This document shows positions 17,160-26,243 of a DNA stretch of 64,000 nt, one piece after another. Every line of letters starts with the position of its first letter. The stretch's first letter is position 1. The stretch covers positions 62,001 through 126,000 of the forward strand of contig NZ_CAKZHV010000060.1 of assembly GCF_936927845.1 (NCBI RefSeq), given 5' to 3'. A program made the translations under genes and the position numbers. A model generated the notes under the pieces. It was not told where the DNA came from. It made no database searches and saw only the letters and a list, made by a program, of their open reading frames with translations. The DNA comes from an uncultured Sphingomonas sp. (lineage in GTDB: Bacteria > Pseudomonadota > Alphaproteobacteria > Sphingomonadales > Sphingomonadaceae).

Positions 17160-18386
17160 TCACCCCCGCAGCCGCTGTTCCCCCTCAAGCATGTAATCGC
17201 GCGTCAGCGGCAGTGCATCGCGGTCGCGCGTGAACTGGATCTGGAAATTGACCAGCGGACCGTTGGTGAATGATACGATCGCGCCCGCCAGATAATAGGT
17301 CCACATCCGGAAGAACCGCTCATCGTACAGCGCGACGATCGCGTCGCGGTTCGCCACCGTCCGCGCGTACCATTCGCGCAACGTATAGGCGTAGTGCAGC
17401 CGCAGCACCTCCACGTCGCTGACGAACCAGCGAATGTAGTTGTTCGCCTCCAGCACCTCCGACAGCCCCGGAATATAGCCGCCGGGAAAGATATACTTGT
17501 CGGTGAACTGATCGGTGAAACCGGGACCGTCGGCGCGTCCGATCGTGTGGAGCAGCATCACGCCCGTAGGGGTCAGCAGGTCGCGGCATTTCTCCAGATA
17601 GGTGCGGAAATTGCGCACGCCCACATGCTCGAACATGCCGACCGACACGATGCGGTCGAACGTCTGGTCGAGCGCGCGATAGTCGATCAACTGGAACTTG
17701 ACCTTGTCCGCGACCCCGGCCGCCGCGGCGCGCGCTTGCGCCACCTTCAACTGTTCCTCGGACAAGGTGATGCCCAGCACCTCGGCGCCCGTCTTGGCGT
17801 GAATGTACAGCGCCATCCCGCCCCAGCCGCAGCCGATGTCGAGCACGCGCATCCCCGGTTCGATCGCCAGCTTGGCGACGATGTGCGCCTTCTTGTCCGC
17901 CTGCGCCTGCTCCAACGTGTTGTCGGGGTCGGTGTAATAAGCGCAGCTGTACTGCTTGTCGGCGTCGAGGAAGAGGTCGTACAGCCGGTCGGACAGGTCG
18001 TAGTGATGCGCGACGTTCTTCTTTGATTCCAGCGCCTTGTTGAGCCTGAGGAACCGGTGGCGGAACACACCCTTGATCGTGCGCCAGCGATTGGCGCCCA
18101 AGTGGTTGGTGCCGTTCTCCCAGCGCGAATTGGCTGTGGCGAGCGTCAGCAGGTCGAGGATGTCGCCTTCCTGCAACGTTACGCGCCCGTCCATGAACGC
18201 TTCCGCCAGCCCTAGCGCGGGGTCGGCCACGATCGCGCGGTAGACGCTGCGCTCATGGATCGTGAAGGTGACGGGCTTCAACTCAGGGTCCGGCGCGCCG
18301 AAGCGGGTGCGCGAGCCGTCGGGTTTGATGAGGGTCAGGTCGCCGCGGCGGATCGCGCGGCGGAGGAAAACGTCGATCAATGCCAT
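17160..18386 (-). CDS. cyclopropane-fatty-acyl-phospholipid synthase family protein
   Basis: The 408-residue enzyme has an N-terminal lipid-binding region (1-120) and a SAM-dependent methyltransferase core with motif I VLDIGCGWGGMALY, ITLSEEQ and FDRIVSVGMFEHVG, the standard CFA-synthase pattern. It also has AYYTDP and YIFPGGYIPGLSE, which are typical of Cfa. It would methylenate unsaturated acyl chains of membrane phospholipids from S-adenosylmethionine, a membrane adaptation in stationary phase or acid stress. Related family members make methyl-branched lipids, so the exact product is not proven. The hypothetical gene at 16715 follows 8 bases after its stop. Confidence 0.9.
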   Translation of the reverse strand: MALIDVFLRRAIRRGDLTLIKPDGSRTRFGAPDPELKPVTFTIHERSVYRAIVADPALGLAEAFMDGRVTLQEGDILDLLTLATANSRWENGTNHLGANRWRTIKGVFRHRFLRLNKALESKKNVAHHYDLSDRLYDLFLDADKQYSCAYYTDPDNTLEQAQADKKAHIVAKLAIEPGMRVLDIGCGWGGMALYIHAKTGAEVLGITLSEEQLKVAQARAAAAGVADKVKFQLIDYRALDQTFDRIVSVGMFEHVGVRNFRTYLEKCRDLLTPTGVMLLHTIGRADGPGFTDQFTDKYIFPGGYIPGLSEVLEANNYIRWFVSDVEVLRLHYAYTLREWYARTVANRDAIVALYDERFFRMWTYYLAGAIVSFTNGPLVNFQIQFTRDRDALPLTRDYMLEGEQRLRG

Positions 18387-18443
18387 GCGTGCACCCGCTA
18401 ACGGATCGCGCGCCAGGCTGTCACTAGCAACAGGGGGAAACGG

Positions 18444-19190
18444 TCAAATTCCCGCGTACCAATCGTAGTCGACGTTATCTTCCCAATAGCCGCCCTGCCC
18501 CTTGCCGATACCCGCCAGGCTGTCGACCGCGGTGATCTTCATCAGATATTTCGCGTGCTTGTAGCCTAAGTGCCGCTCGACGCGCAGCCGGCACGGCGCG
18601 CCGTGCCCGACATCGAGGAACCGGTCATTCAGCGCCCAGGCGAGGATCGTCTGCGGGTGGAATGCGTCGACCATGTCGACCGACTCGTAATAAGGCGCGC
18701 CGCCGTACAGATCGGCGCAGGTGAACACGACGTAGCGCGCCGCGTCGCGTACCCCCGCCTGTTTCAGCACGTCGCCAAGGCGCGGCCCCTGCCACTTGCC
18801 AATCGCGCTCCATCCCTCGACGCAGTCGTGCCGCGTGATCTGCGCGCGCTGCGGCATCTGTCCAAGATCGCTGAGCGACAGCGACAGTGGCCGCGCGACC
18901 AGCCCATCGACCTGCAACCGCCAATCGGCGAAGCGCCCGCTACGCAGCGCATTATACGCCGCCGTCCCCGGATCGCGCGTCCCGTTGGTGCGGAAATAGG
19001 GCGAGCGCTGGTCGGACGTAAATTCGGGCGCGAGCGCATCACGGTTCATCAGCGCGCGCTGGAGCGCGCGGTGCATGTCTTCGCCCTTGAAGATGATGTC
19101 GCGCACCTGCGGCTGCGCGATCACGCGGTCGCACCCCGACAGCAGCAACCCTGCGCCGCCACCGGCGATCAGTGTCCGACGCCGGATCAT
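18444..19190 (-). CDS. molybdopterin-dependent oxidoreductase, sulfite-oxidase-like
   Basis: The 248-residue protein has a sulfite-oxidase/YedY-like molybdopterin fold. The N-terminus MIRRRTLIAGGGAGLLLSGC combines consecutive arginines with a lipobox (LLLSGC), so it could be a Tat-exported lipoprotein. HDCVEGWSAIGKW at about 121-133 includes the Mo-ligating Cys123, and HLGYKHAKYLMKI is the typical C-terminal motif. Its start overlaps the stop of the cytochrome b gene by 4 bases (19187-19190), so the two are coupled, and the cytochrome is the likely electron partner. A role in repair of oxidised methionine (MsrP-like) or another periplasmic reduction is possible; the substrate is undetermined. 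Confidence 0.87.
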   Translation of the reverse strand: MIRRRTLIAGGGAGLLLSGCDRVIAQPQVRDIIFKGEDMHRALQRALMNRDALAPEFTSDQRSPYFRTNGTRDPGTAAYNALRSGRFADWRLQVDGLVARPLSLSLSDLGQMPQRAQITRHDCVEGWSAIGKWQGPRLGDVLKQAGVRDAARYVVFTCADLYGGAPYYESVDMVDAFHPQTILAWALNDRFLDVGHGAPCRLRVERHLGYKHAKYLMKITAVDSLAGIGKGQGGYWEDNVDYDWYAGI

Positions 19191-19993
19191 CGTACCGCCT
19201 CCGTACCCCGCGCGGGATGCGACAGGTCCTTCGCCGCCGCCTCGCCCGCTGGTGTCTCCGCGCGCGCGTCGCGCGCGCTGCCCGGCACGCGCCACTTGCC
19301 CGAAATCATCGACCACAATTCGCGCCGCCACCCTGCCAGGATGACGAGCACCAGATGCACCACCACGAACGCGGTGATTGCCGCCATGGTGATGAAATGG
19401 ATCGAGCGCGCCGACTGCCGCCCGCCAAACAGCTCCAGCAGCCACGGCCAGCCTGCGTCCATCCCCGGCGACATCGCCAGCCCGGTCAGGATGACGAGCG
19501 GAAGTGCTACGAACACGACGCCAGCGTAGGACAGTTTCTGCAACGGATTGTACGCGCCTGGATGCGCCTCGTCGTGGAACTTGAATTGCAGATGCGCGCG
19601 CACGTCGGCGGCGAGATGCGCGGGGCTCAGGTCCTTCGCGCGCACCGCCAAATCGCGCTGAAAATGCCGGTTGATCAGGCTCGCGATCATGTAGCCGAGC
19701 AACCCGAACGCGAGCACCAGTGCGAAGAACAGGTGCCAACGCCTCGAAATCGCCAGATTGTAATTCTGCGGGATCGTGATCCACGCCGGAAACCGCGGCA
19801 GCGTCGCCCATGCAGGATCAAAATTCGCGCCGTACCGCCCCCAATAGAGCCGCGGGTGCGCGTTGCTGATCCCCAGCCCCGACCCGATCAGGACGAAGAT
19901 CGCGACCGCGTTGATCCAGTGCCACACGCGGGTAGCGAGCGAGTGGCGCCGGATGGTGACGGGATCAGCGATCGGCGTTGCGTCCATTTCCAA
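19187..19993 (-). CDS. cytochrome b/b561-type membrane protein
   Basis: The 268-residue protein has about four to five membrane helices with histidines placed as heme b ligands (RVWHWINAVAIFVLIGSG, RRWHLFFALVLAFGLLGY and SIHFITMAAITAFVVVHLVLVILAGW). It belongs to the cytochrome b/b6-like Ni/Fe-hydrogenase-type b subunits (PF01292). The next gene encodes a sulfite-oxidase-like molybdoenzyme, translationally coupled by a 4-base overlap. Together they look like a quinone-linked periplasmic redox module, the cytochrome passing electrons to or from the Mo subunit. The C-terminal tail is Ala/Glu-rich and probably cytosolic. Confidence 0.85.
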   Translation of the reverse strand: MEMDATPIADPVTIRRHSLATRVWHWINAVAIFVLIGSGLGISNAHPRLYWGRYGANFDPAWATLPRFPAWITIPQNYNLAISRRWHLFFALVLAFGLLGYMIASLINRHFQRDLAVRAKDLSPAHLAADVRAHLQFKFHDEAHPGAYNPLQKLSYAGVVFVALPLVILTGLAMSPGMDAGWPWLLELFGGRQSARSIHFITMAAITAFVVVHLVLVILAGWRRELWSMISGKWRVPGSARDARAETPAGEAAAKDLSHPARGTEAVR

Positions 19994-20013
19994 CCCATAT
20001 CAGTTTACGCGCC

Positions 20014-20631
20014 ATGACCGAATGGCATTTCTACGAACCCGCGAACGGCCACGGCCTCGCGCACGATCCCCTGAACGCGATCGTCGCCCCGCGCCCGATC
20101 GGCTGGATCGGCAGCGTTTCGGCCGCAGGCGTGCGCAACCTAGCACCCTACAGCTTCTTCAACCTGCTCAACTACAAGCCCCCGCTGCTCGCCTTCTCCT
20201 CCAACGGCTGGAACGATTCGGTCGCCAACATCGAGCAGACACGCGCCTTCACCTGGAACCTCGCCACCCGCGCGCTGGCCGAGCAAATGAATGCCAGCGC
20301 CGCCACCGTCCCGGGCGAGGTCGACGAGTTCACGCTCGCCGGCCTCGCGGTCGCCCCGTCCAACAAGATCGCCGCGCCGCGCGTCGCGCTCAGCCCCGCT
20401 TCGTTCGAATGCGTGCTGACGCAACTGATCCGGCTCGAGACAAGAGATGGCGCGGCCGTCGACACCTGGCTCGTCATCGGCGAGGTCGTCGGCATCCACA
20501 TCGACCGCGCGATGCTGGAAGACGGCGTGTACCAGACCGCGCGCGCGCACCCGATCCTGCGCGGCGGCGGCCCGGCCGATTATTTCGAGATCACCGAAGC
20601 GGCCAAATTCGCGATGAAACGCCCGGGCTAG
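20014..20631 (+). CDS. flavin reductase family protein
   Basis: The 205-residue protein is a flavin-reductase-like split-barrel domain. It has NAIVAPRPIGWIGSVSAAGVRNLAPYSFFNLLNYKPPLLAF, in which PRPIGWI and NLAPYSFF form the FMN site, and GEVVGIHIDRAML in the second half. Members reduce free flavin or serve as FMN-binding partner proteins. The ATG at 20014 is preferred to the upstream ATG 19978, which lies in the start region of the divergent cytochrome gene. No oxygenase partner is adjacent. Confidence 0.88.
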   Translation: MTEWHFYEPANGHGLAHDPLNAIVAPRPIGWIGSVSAAGVRNLAPYSFFNLLNYKPPLLAFSSNGWNDSVANIEQTRAFTWNLATRALAEQMNASAATVPGEVDEFTLAGLAVAPSNKIAAPRVALSPASFECVLTQLIRLETRDGAAVDTWLVIGEVVGIHIDRAMLEDGVYQTARAHPILRGGGPADYFEITEAAKFAMKRPG

Positions 20632-20709
20632 CGTCCCTCGCGCATCGGGGTGAAGCCGAGCAACCGCGAACAGAGCCGGTGGCCAGCCGGAGGAGAGCCG
20701 TCCCCTCCG

Positions 20710-21033
20710 CTACGACGACACCCGGCGCCAGTCACACGTCGCGCTCGACCGGTCCACCGCACACACCCGCGCGGCGCGCGACACGCCGCGCACCAGCACG
20801 ACGTTTGTTGATCGAAGCGCCAGCACCTTGCGCCGCTCGCCGTCGACGATCGTCACCCGGCACGCCCCGTCGCTCGACACGCACCCGACCCGCAATGCGT
20901 TCGCCTGCGCGTCATAGTTCAGCGACGTGCTGAGCGCGTGCGACCGCGTCACCGTCGTCCGTCGCGCGCCCTCGCCGGCGGCCGCCGTGCCGCTCGCCAT
21001 CAATGCCAACGCCGCTGCCGCCATCATCCGCAT
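20710..21033 (-). CDS. hypothetical exported protein
   Basis: The product from ATG 21033 has 107 residues and starts MRMMAAAALALMASGTAAA, a signal peptide. The mature part carries four cysteines (VGCVSSDGACRVT, RVCAVDRSSATC) that could form two disulfide bonds, and the sequence TIVDGERRKVLALRSTNVV. No family is recognised. It follows the TauE/SafE gene on the same strand after 57 bases and may share a transcript. Confidence 0.5.
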   Translation of the reverse strand: MRMMAAAALALMASGTAAAGEGARRTTVTRSHALSTSLNYDAQANALRVGCVSSDGACRVTIVDGERRKVLALRSTNVVLVRGVSRAARVCAVDRSSATCDWRRVSS

Positions 21034-21090
21034 CGCTCGCTCCCCGCTCCCGTTGGCGCACAGGCTCTGCTCACCGACAGCCCACGTCAA

Positions 21091-21846
21091 TCATCCATAG
21101 GCGCGCCAGAAGAACACCGCCGCCGTCACTCCGGTCACCGCCAGCGTCCACGCCCGCACCGCGCGCTCGGGTAGCCGCTTGCCCAGCACCGCCCCGCCCC
21201 AGCCGCCCGCCACCGCACCCACCAGCATCGGTAGGCAATATCGCCACTCGACCATGCCACTGGCGACGAACACCAACGCCGCCGCCGCATTGGCCACCGC
21301 CAGCATCAGCGTGCGCGGTGCGAACATCGCGCGCGGCGAGATGCTCGCGAGCAGCCCGTAGGTCGCGGTCGTCATCAACCCCACGCCGCCACCGAAATAG
21401 CCGCCGTAAACCCCCAACAGGGCTTGCGCGACCACCAGCGTCCGCGCGCCGATCGTCACGCGCTCGGCCAGCCACGACGATGCACGCCGCCCGAACGCCA
21501 GCACCACGAAGGCGTACAGCACCAGCCACGGCACGATCACGTCAAAGGTCGCACCCGGTGTCACCACCAGCAACCAGCTTCCCACCAGCCCGCCGGCAAA
21601 GGTGATCGCGGCGAGCAAGCGGTGATCGACCCCGCCGACCGGCCCCAGTTCGTCGCGAAACGTCCAGGCACTCGTCGCCGCACCCGGCAGCAGCGCGACG
21701 TTCGAGGTCGCATTGGCGACGTTCGCCGGCACCCCGGCCGCCAGCAGCGCGGGCAGCGTCGCGAACGTCCCGCCCCCGGCAAGCGCATTCATCGCGCCGC
21801 CTGCCACCCCCGCCATGGCGACCAGCGCCAGCGTCGTCACGTCCAT
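21091..21846 (-). CDS. TauE/SafE family sulfite exporter-like permease
   Basis: The 251-residue protein has about eight hydrophobic helices and the two family repeats: AGGAMNALAGGGTFATLPALLAAGV in the first half and YGGYFGGGVGLMTTATYGLL in the second half. These glycine-rich N-G-G-G motifs define TauE/SafE permeases, which export organic anions such as sulfite or sulfoacetate. The start is placed at ATG 21846 (MDVTTLALVAMAGVAGG). No sulfur-metabolism gene is adjacent, so the substrate stays open. Confidence 0.88.
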   Translation of the reverse strand: MDVTTLALVAMAGVAGGAMNALAGGGTFATLPALLAAGVPANVANATSNVALLPGAATSAWTFRDELGPVGGVDHRLLAAITFAGGLVGSWLLVVTPGATFDVIVPWLVLYAFVVLAFGRRASSWLAERVTIGARTLVVAQALLGVYGGYFGGGVGLMTTATYGLLASISPRAMFAPRTLMLAVANAAAALVFVASGMVEWRYCLPMLVGAVAGGWGGAVLGKRLPERAVRAWTLAVTGVTAAVFFWRAYG

Positions 21847-22116
21847 CGCACCCGCACTCCGCCGCTGTCCGCCTCGTTGCTCTACTCTCGCGGAGCCAAA
21901 CGGCAACGCCTCCTCTCACGCGGGATGCAGGTCTCGCGCTTGGTACGGCGGACCGGCCGCTCTGCCCGGACCTCACGAGGGCAGCAGCATCGGGCACGGC
22001 TCATGCTTTGCGATCCTCCCGCTACCCCGCGCCGCTTGGGTGGGAACGCGGACGCCTCTATAGCGTCAGCATCGGTTGTCCTGCTGGGTCGACGATCATG
22101 TGGAGTGTTCGGGCAT

Positions 22117-22986
22117 ATGGCTGATCTCGCAATCGCGACCCACGCCGATCAGCCCGGCTTGACCGCGGACGACGAACTTCTCGGTGAAGCGCTGACACGG
22201 CAAGGCGTGACATGGACAGCTGTGCCCTGGACGAGCGCGGAAGCGGACTGGTCACGCTATGGCGCCGTGCTGATCCGATCAACGTGGGACTATCACGAAA
22301 AGACCCGCGCGTTCCTGGCCTGGATCGCTTCGCTCGACGCGTGCGGCACCATCGTCTGGAACCCAGCCAACACGATACGCCGCAACATCAACAAGCGGTA
22401 TCTGAAGGAGCTTGCGTCGGCCGGTGTCACCATCGTTCCGACGACGTGGCTCGCGCGCGGAACCGAGCACGTCGATGTGCGAAGCATCGCATCGGCGCGT
22501 GGCTGGGCCGAGATCATTGCCAAACCTGCTATCTCCGCGGGCGGGCGCGGCATCATACGATGGTCCGCCGCAGACGATCATGCACCCGACGAGGCACTGG
22601 CCGCCTTGGCCGCGGACAGTGACGTCCTCGTTCAGCCGTTCTTGCCCGAGGTGCTGGCGGGTGAGTTGTCGTTCATCTTCTTCGATGGCGTACTCAGCCA
22701 CGTGGTGCAAAAGGTGCCGCGCACCGGCGATTTCCGCGTCCAGGCCAAGTTCGGCGGGCGCGTCGAACGCGTCGATCCGCCCTAGGCGCTGATCGACCAG
22801 GCACATCGGGCAGCCGAACTGGCCGGCGGTGACCTGTACGCTCGCGTTGATGGTATTCCCGTCGGTGATCGGCTCATCGTCATGGAAGTCGAACTGACCG
22901 AACCCGATCTCTTCTTCCTTGCGGCGCCGGACGCGGCGACGACCTTCGCGACCGCTATCCGCCGACGCCTGCCCGCCTCGACGTGA
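22117..22986 (+). pseudogene. ATP-grasp ligase-like gene interrupted by an in-frame TAG
   Basis: From ATG 22117 the frame encodes an ATP-grasp protein (RSTWDYHEK, WNPANTIRRNINKRYL, IIAKPAISAGGRG, LVQPFLPEV, FIFFDGVLSHVVQKVP). After 222 codons it hits TAG at 22783-22785, yet the same frame continues for 66 codons to TGA 22986. That tail contains LYARVDGIPVGD and VMEVELTEPDLFF, the C-terminal metal-binding ATP-grasp motif with the Asp/Glu ligands. So one amber codon splits an otherwise intact gene. A single base change from CAG (Gln) or GAG would explain it. A frameshift is not needed. It may be a true pseudogene, a sequence error, or rarely readthrough. The family is like DcsG-type or glutathione-synthetase-like ligases. 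The substrate is unknown. Confidence 0.78.
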
Positions 22987-23061
22987 AACGCGCGGTCAGG
23001 CGACGTACGGCCATCCGGCGAAGGTCAGCGGCCGCTACGTCGATCGACCGTTGAACAGCCC

Positions 23062-24282
23062 CTACCCCGCCGCGACCAGCTCCCCCGCGCCTTCCGCCGC
23101 CGCCTCGCGGTCCAACTGCGCGCGGCTCTTCTTTTCCGCCGCGGTCTTCAACTGCCCGCACGCCGCGTCGATGTCGCGCCCGCGCGGGGTGCGCACCGGC
23201 GCGGAGATGCCGCCCGCGAACACGATGTCGCTGAACGCGCGTACGCGCTCGGGCGTCGAGCATTCGTATGCCGCACCCGGCCACGGGTTGAACGGGATCA
23301 GATTGACCTTGGCGGGCAGCTTGTAGCGCTTGAGCAGCCGGACCAGCTCGTGCGCGTGCGCGTCGCTGTCGTTCTTGTCCTTGAGCATCACATACTCGAA
23401 CGTGATCCGCCGCGCGTTGTTGGCGCCGGGATAGTCCGCGCACGCCTGCAACAATTCCTCGATGCCGTATTTGCGGTTCAGCGGCACGATCTCGTCGCGG
23501 ATTTCCTTGGTCACCGCATGGAGCGACACCGCCAGGTTGACGCCGATCTCCGCCCCTGCGCGCGCCATCATCGGCACCACGCCCGACGTGCTGAGCGTGA
23601 TCCGCCGCTTGCTGAGCGCGAGGCCATCGCCGTCCATCACCACCGACAACGCGTCGCGCACGTTGTCGAAATTATACAGCGGCTCGCCCATCCCCATCAT
23701 CACGATATTGGTCAGCATCCGACCCTCGGGCTGCGACGGCCACTCGCCCAGCGCGTCGCGCGCCAGCATCACCTGCCCGACGATCTCGCCCGCGGTGAGA
23801 TTGCGCACCAGCCGCATCGTGCCGGTGTGACAAAAGGTGCAATTGAGCGTGCACCCGACCTGGCTCGACACGCACAAGGTGCCGCGATCGGCGTCGGGGA
23901 TGAACACCGCCTCGTAATCCTGCCCGTCTGGCGAGCGCAGCAGCCACTTGCGCGTCCCGTCCGACGAAACCTGCGCCTCGACCACCTCCGGCCGCCCGAC
24001 GACGAAACGCGCCTCCAGCCACGGGTGCTGCGCCTTGGCGATGTCGGTCATCTGCGCGAACTCCGTCGCGCCGCGATTGTAGATCCAGTGCCAGATCTGC
24101 TTCGACCGGAGCTTCGCCTGTCGCGGCTCCATGCCGGCGGCGAGCAGCGCTTCGCGCAGTTCCGCCTTGTTCAACCCGACGAGGTCGACGCGACCGTCGC
24201 CGCGCGGCGCAACCGCGCGCGGCACGGGCACAGGGTCGATGTGCCCGGCAATGGGCATGATGGCGGCGGCGATCTCAGGCAT
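23062..24282 (-). CDS. rlmN: dual-specificity 23S rRNA/tRNA adenine C2-methyltransferase RlmN
   Basis: The 406-residue radical SAM enzyme methylates C2 of A2503 in 23S rRNA and A37 of some tRNAs. It has the 4Fe-4S CxxxCxxC cluster motif CTLNCTFC at Cys144, Cys148 and Cys151, followed by [24 protein letters not shown] and [17 protein letters not shown] are typical for RlmN. The C-terminal YECSTPERV carries the catalytic Cys, and [16 protein letters not shown] is the family-specific end. It is somewhat longer at the N-terminus than E. coli RlmN. It stands apart from the usual ndk/hisS neighbours. Confidence 0.96.
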   Translation of the reverse strand: MPEIAAAIMPIAGHIDPVPVPRAVAPRGDGRVDLVGLNKAELREALLAAGMEPRQAKLRSKQIWHWIYNRGATEFAQMTDIAKAQHPWLEARFVVGRPEVVEAQVSSDGTRKWLLRSPDGQDYEAVFIPDADRGTLCVSSQVGCTLNCTFCHTGTMRLVRNLTAGEIVGQVMLARDALGEWPSQPEGRMLTNIVMMGMGEPLYNFDNVRDALSVVMDGDGLALSKRRITLSTSGVVPMMARAGAEIGVNLAVSLHAVTKEIRDEIVPLNRKYGIEELLQACADYPGANNARRITFEYVMLKDKNDSDAHAHELVRLLKRYKLPAKVNLIPFNPWPGAAYECSTPERVRAFSDIVFAGGISAPVRTPRGRDIDAACGQLKTAAEKKSRAQLDREAAAEGAGELVAAG

Positions 24283-24345
24283 GCGCGCGTATATAGCCGA
24301 TCCGGCGACGTTTTTCCACTCACGCCGCCGCAGCCGCGCGCCTGC

Positions 24346-24483
24346 CTAGCCGACCCGCACCGCGTGCCACTTACGCCATGCCTGCACCGCGCTCATCACC
24401 ATCAGGCCGACCGCCGCGACCAGCCACAGCGCGGACCAGCCGTGCACGGCGGCGTCGTCGCGCCATGCTCGCAGGTGCAACAA
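24346..24483 (-). other. possible small membrane ORF or gene remnant
   Basis: In the 380-bp gap between rlmN and the next gene, the minus strand has an open frame of about 45 codons ending at TAG 24346-24348. It reads LHLRAWRDDAAVHGWSALWL then VAAVGLMVMSAVQAWRKWHA, with one good transmembrane stretch. There is no ATG, only tandem TTG codons at 24478-24483 or an internal GTG, and no ribosome-binding site. It may be the truncated C-terminal end of a lost membrane gene rather than a real gene. The rest of the gap holds nothing I recognise. Confidence 0.2.
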
Positions 24484-24662
24484 GGTTAGCGACCGCGATA
24501 CGGTTGCGCCGCCTTCCTGACGCGGCGCTCACCCGCGCTTGGCGCGTGGATCGTCCTGCCTGACCGATCGCTGCCGCCTCCGCTTGCGCCTCCCTGCCTC
24601 CTCAGCCACGATGCCGTTCGCAAAGTGCCGCACCGCTGGCACGCATCGGGGGGAAGATCATC

Positions 24663-26243
24663 ATGCGACTGCCGGTCGCCGCCACATTGCTCGCCGTCAT
24701 CGCGCCGGTCGCGCTCGCGAGCCCACCAGCCGCCGCGCAGGTGAAGAGCCCGATCGAACTGACCACCGATCCGGCCGACAAGGCGGTGATGGCCGAGGCC
24801 GCTGCCGCGGTCGCCGAGCGCCCGCCCAGCCTCGCCAAGCTCGACGCGGTGCTCGCCAAACTGCCCCGCCCCACGCCCTTGCGCGGCATGGTGCAGAGCG
24901 CGCGCGCCGCGATCCTCAACGCCGAACCCGATCACCGCCCCGCGGTTGCCGCCATCGACGAGGCGCTGCGTCTTTTGCCCGACCACCCGCTGCCCAAGAT
25001 GATCGCGACCGAGGTGTTTACCTTTTCCGGTGCCCCGCAGCGCGCCGCCGACCTGTGGCTCGCGCTCAGCCAGCAGGCACCCGCCCTGGCGCGGGAAAGC
25101 CAGCGCTACACCATGATCGCGCTGGTCGGCCGCCTACGCGACAAGGGCGACAATGCGCGCGCCGACCGTGTGTCCGCGCGATTGGGCGAGATCGGTTTCG
25201 CCGCCGCGCTCGCGCCCGAACGATCGAGCTACGCCACCGCGCAGATCCACGACGCGATGCGCGCCGGCCGCACCGCCGACGCGGTCGCCGCCGTCCCCAC
25301 GGTCGGCGACCCCGACGACCTCGTCGCGATGTTCATCGACAAACGCTACGCCGTGCTCTGGCCGCGGATCACCGAATGGTCGGGCGGCAGCTTCGATGCG
25401 CCGTCGCGCCGTTATCTCGAGGAACTCCGCGCCGACTGGAACGCCGCCGACGATTTCGAGACCGCGACGCCCTACGCGCGCGAACTGGCAAGCCGACGCG
25501 CCTATCCCGCCGTTGTTGCGCTGTTCCTGCCGATGTTCGACCGCGCGCCGAACGCCGAGCTGACCATGGGCGCGGAAACGCTCGCGCCAATCGTCGCGCG
25601 CGCGCTGACCGCAACGGGTCGCGCGGCGGAAGGGCAGGCGCTGCTCGCACGTGTCGCCGCCAAGCTCCCGCGCGAGGCTGCCGCCAACGCGCTCAACATC
25701 GACGCCGCCTATCTGACGCTCGCCGCGCTGAACGGTGACTGGGCGCAAGCGGTCACGCGCGCCGACGCGTTTCTCGCGCGTGCCAAGGGCTTCGGCACCA
25801 GCGTCAACGCCAGCGCGATCGTCGGCGTCCAGGCATATCGCGCCTGCGCCTTGTTCCGCCTCGGCCGCACCGCCGAAGCCGAGCGGGTCAAGGCGGAGGT
25901 GATGCTCGCCAGCGCCACCAACCCGTCGCGCGTCGCCGACATGCTCGCCTGCATGAACGACGCCGCCGCGATCCGTACCTTGGTTGTCGCGCAACTGGCG
26001 AACGAGGACACGCGCGGCTGGGCGCTTGGGTTCATGCAACCGCACACGCTCGATCCGCGCTTCGTGCTCGACCGGCTGACCTATCCGGTGCGCCAGCAGG
26101 TCCGCGCCGACCCCACGGTCATCGCCGCCGCCACCGCGGTCGGCCGTATCCTCCCCGCCCCAGTCGGCGAGCGATTGCCGACCGGGTTCGAGCCCTACCG
26201 CGCGCCACCCACCGCGCAGCCGATCGGCAAGGATGCGGTGTGA
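24663..26243 (+). CDS. hypothetical exported helical-repeat protein
   Basis: The 526-residue protein has a signal peptide (MRLPVAATLLAVIAPVALASPPAAAQV). The remainder is almost wholly helical with repeating LRLLPDHPLPKMI and AVTRADAFLARAKGFG-type segments, like a TPR/SEL1-type solenoid without a clear consensus. A single conserved-looking insert, FIDKRYAVLWPRITEWSGG, occurs around residues 223-240. It is probably a periplasmic scaffold or interaction protein. ATG 24663 follows a GGGGAAG site with about 5 bases spacing. No neighbours point to a function. Confidence 0.6.
   Translation: MRLPVAATLLAVIAPVALASPPAAAQVKSPIELTTDPADKAVMAEAAAAVAERPPSLAKLDAVLAKLPRPTPLRGMVQSARAAILNAEPDHRPAVAAIDEALRLLPDHPLPKMIATEVFTFSGAPQRAADLWLALSQQAPALARESQRYTMIALVGRLRDKGDNARADRVSARLGEIGFAAALAPERSSYATAQIHDAMRAGRTADAVAAVPTVGDPDDLVAMFIDKRYAVLWPRITEWSGGSFDAPSRRYLEELRADWNAADDFETATPYARELASRRAYPAVVALFLPMFDRAPNAELTMGAETLAPIVARALTATGRAAEGQALLARVAAKLPREAAANALNIDAAYLTLAALNGDWAQAVTRADAFLARAKGFGTSVNASAIVGVQAYRACALFRLGRTAEAERVKAEVMLASATNPSRVADMLACMNDAAAIRTLVVAQLANEDTRGWALGFMQPHTLDPRFVLDRLTYPVRQQVRADPTVIAAATAVGRILPAPVGERLPTGFEPYRAPPTAQPIGKDAV

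Noticed and set aside
22783..22785. Programmed readthrough or selenocysteine-like recoding at the TAG
   Set aside because: No recoding signal is visible and the codon is TAG. Simple mutation or sequence error is the more economical explanation.
23350..24489. 379-codon plus-strand frame opposite rlmN
   Set aside because: rlmN is clear on the minus strand with radical SAM cysteines. The plus frame has no ribosome-binding site and is full of Arg and His.
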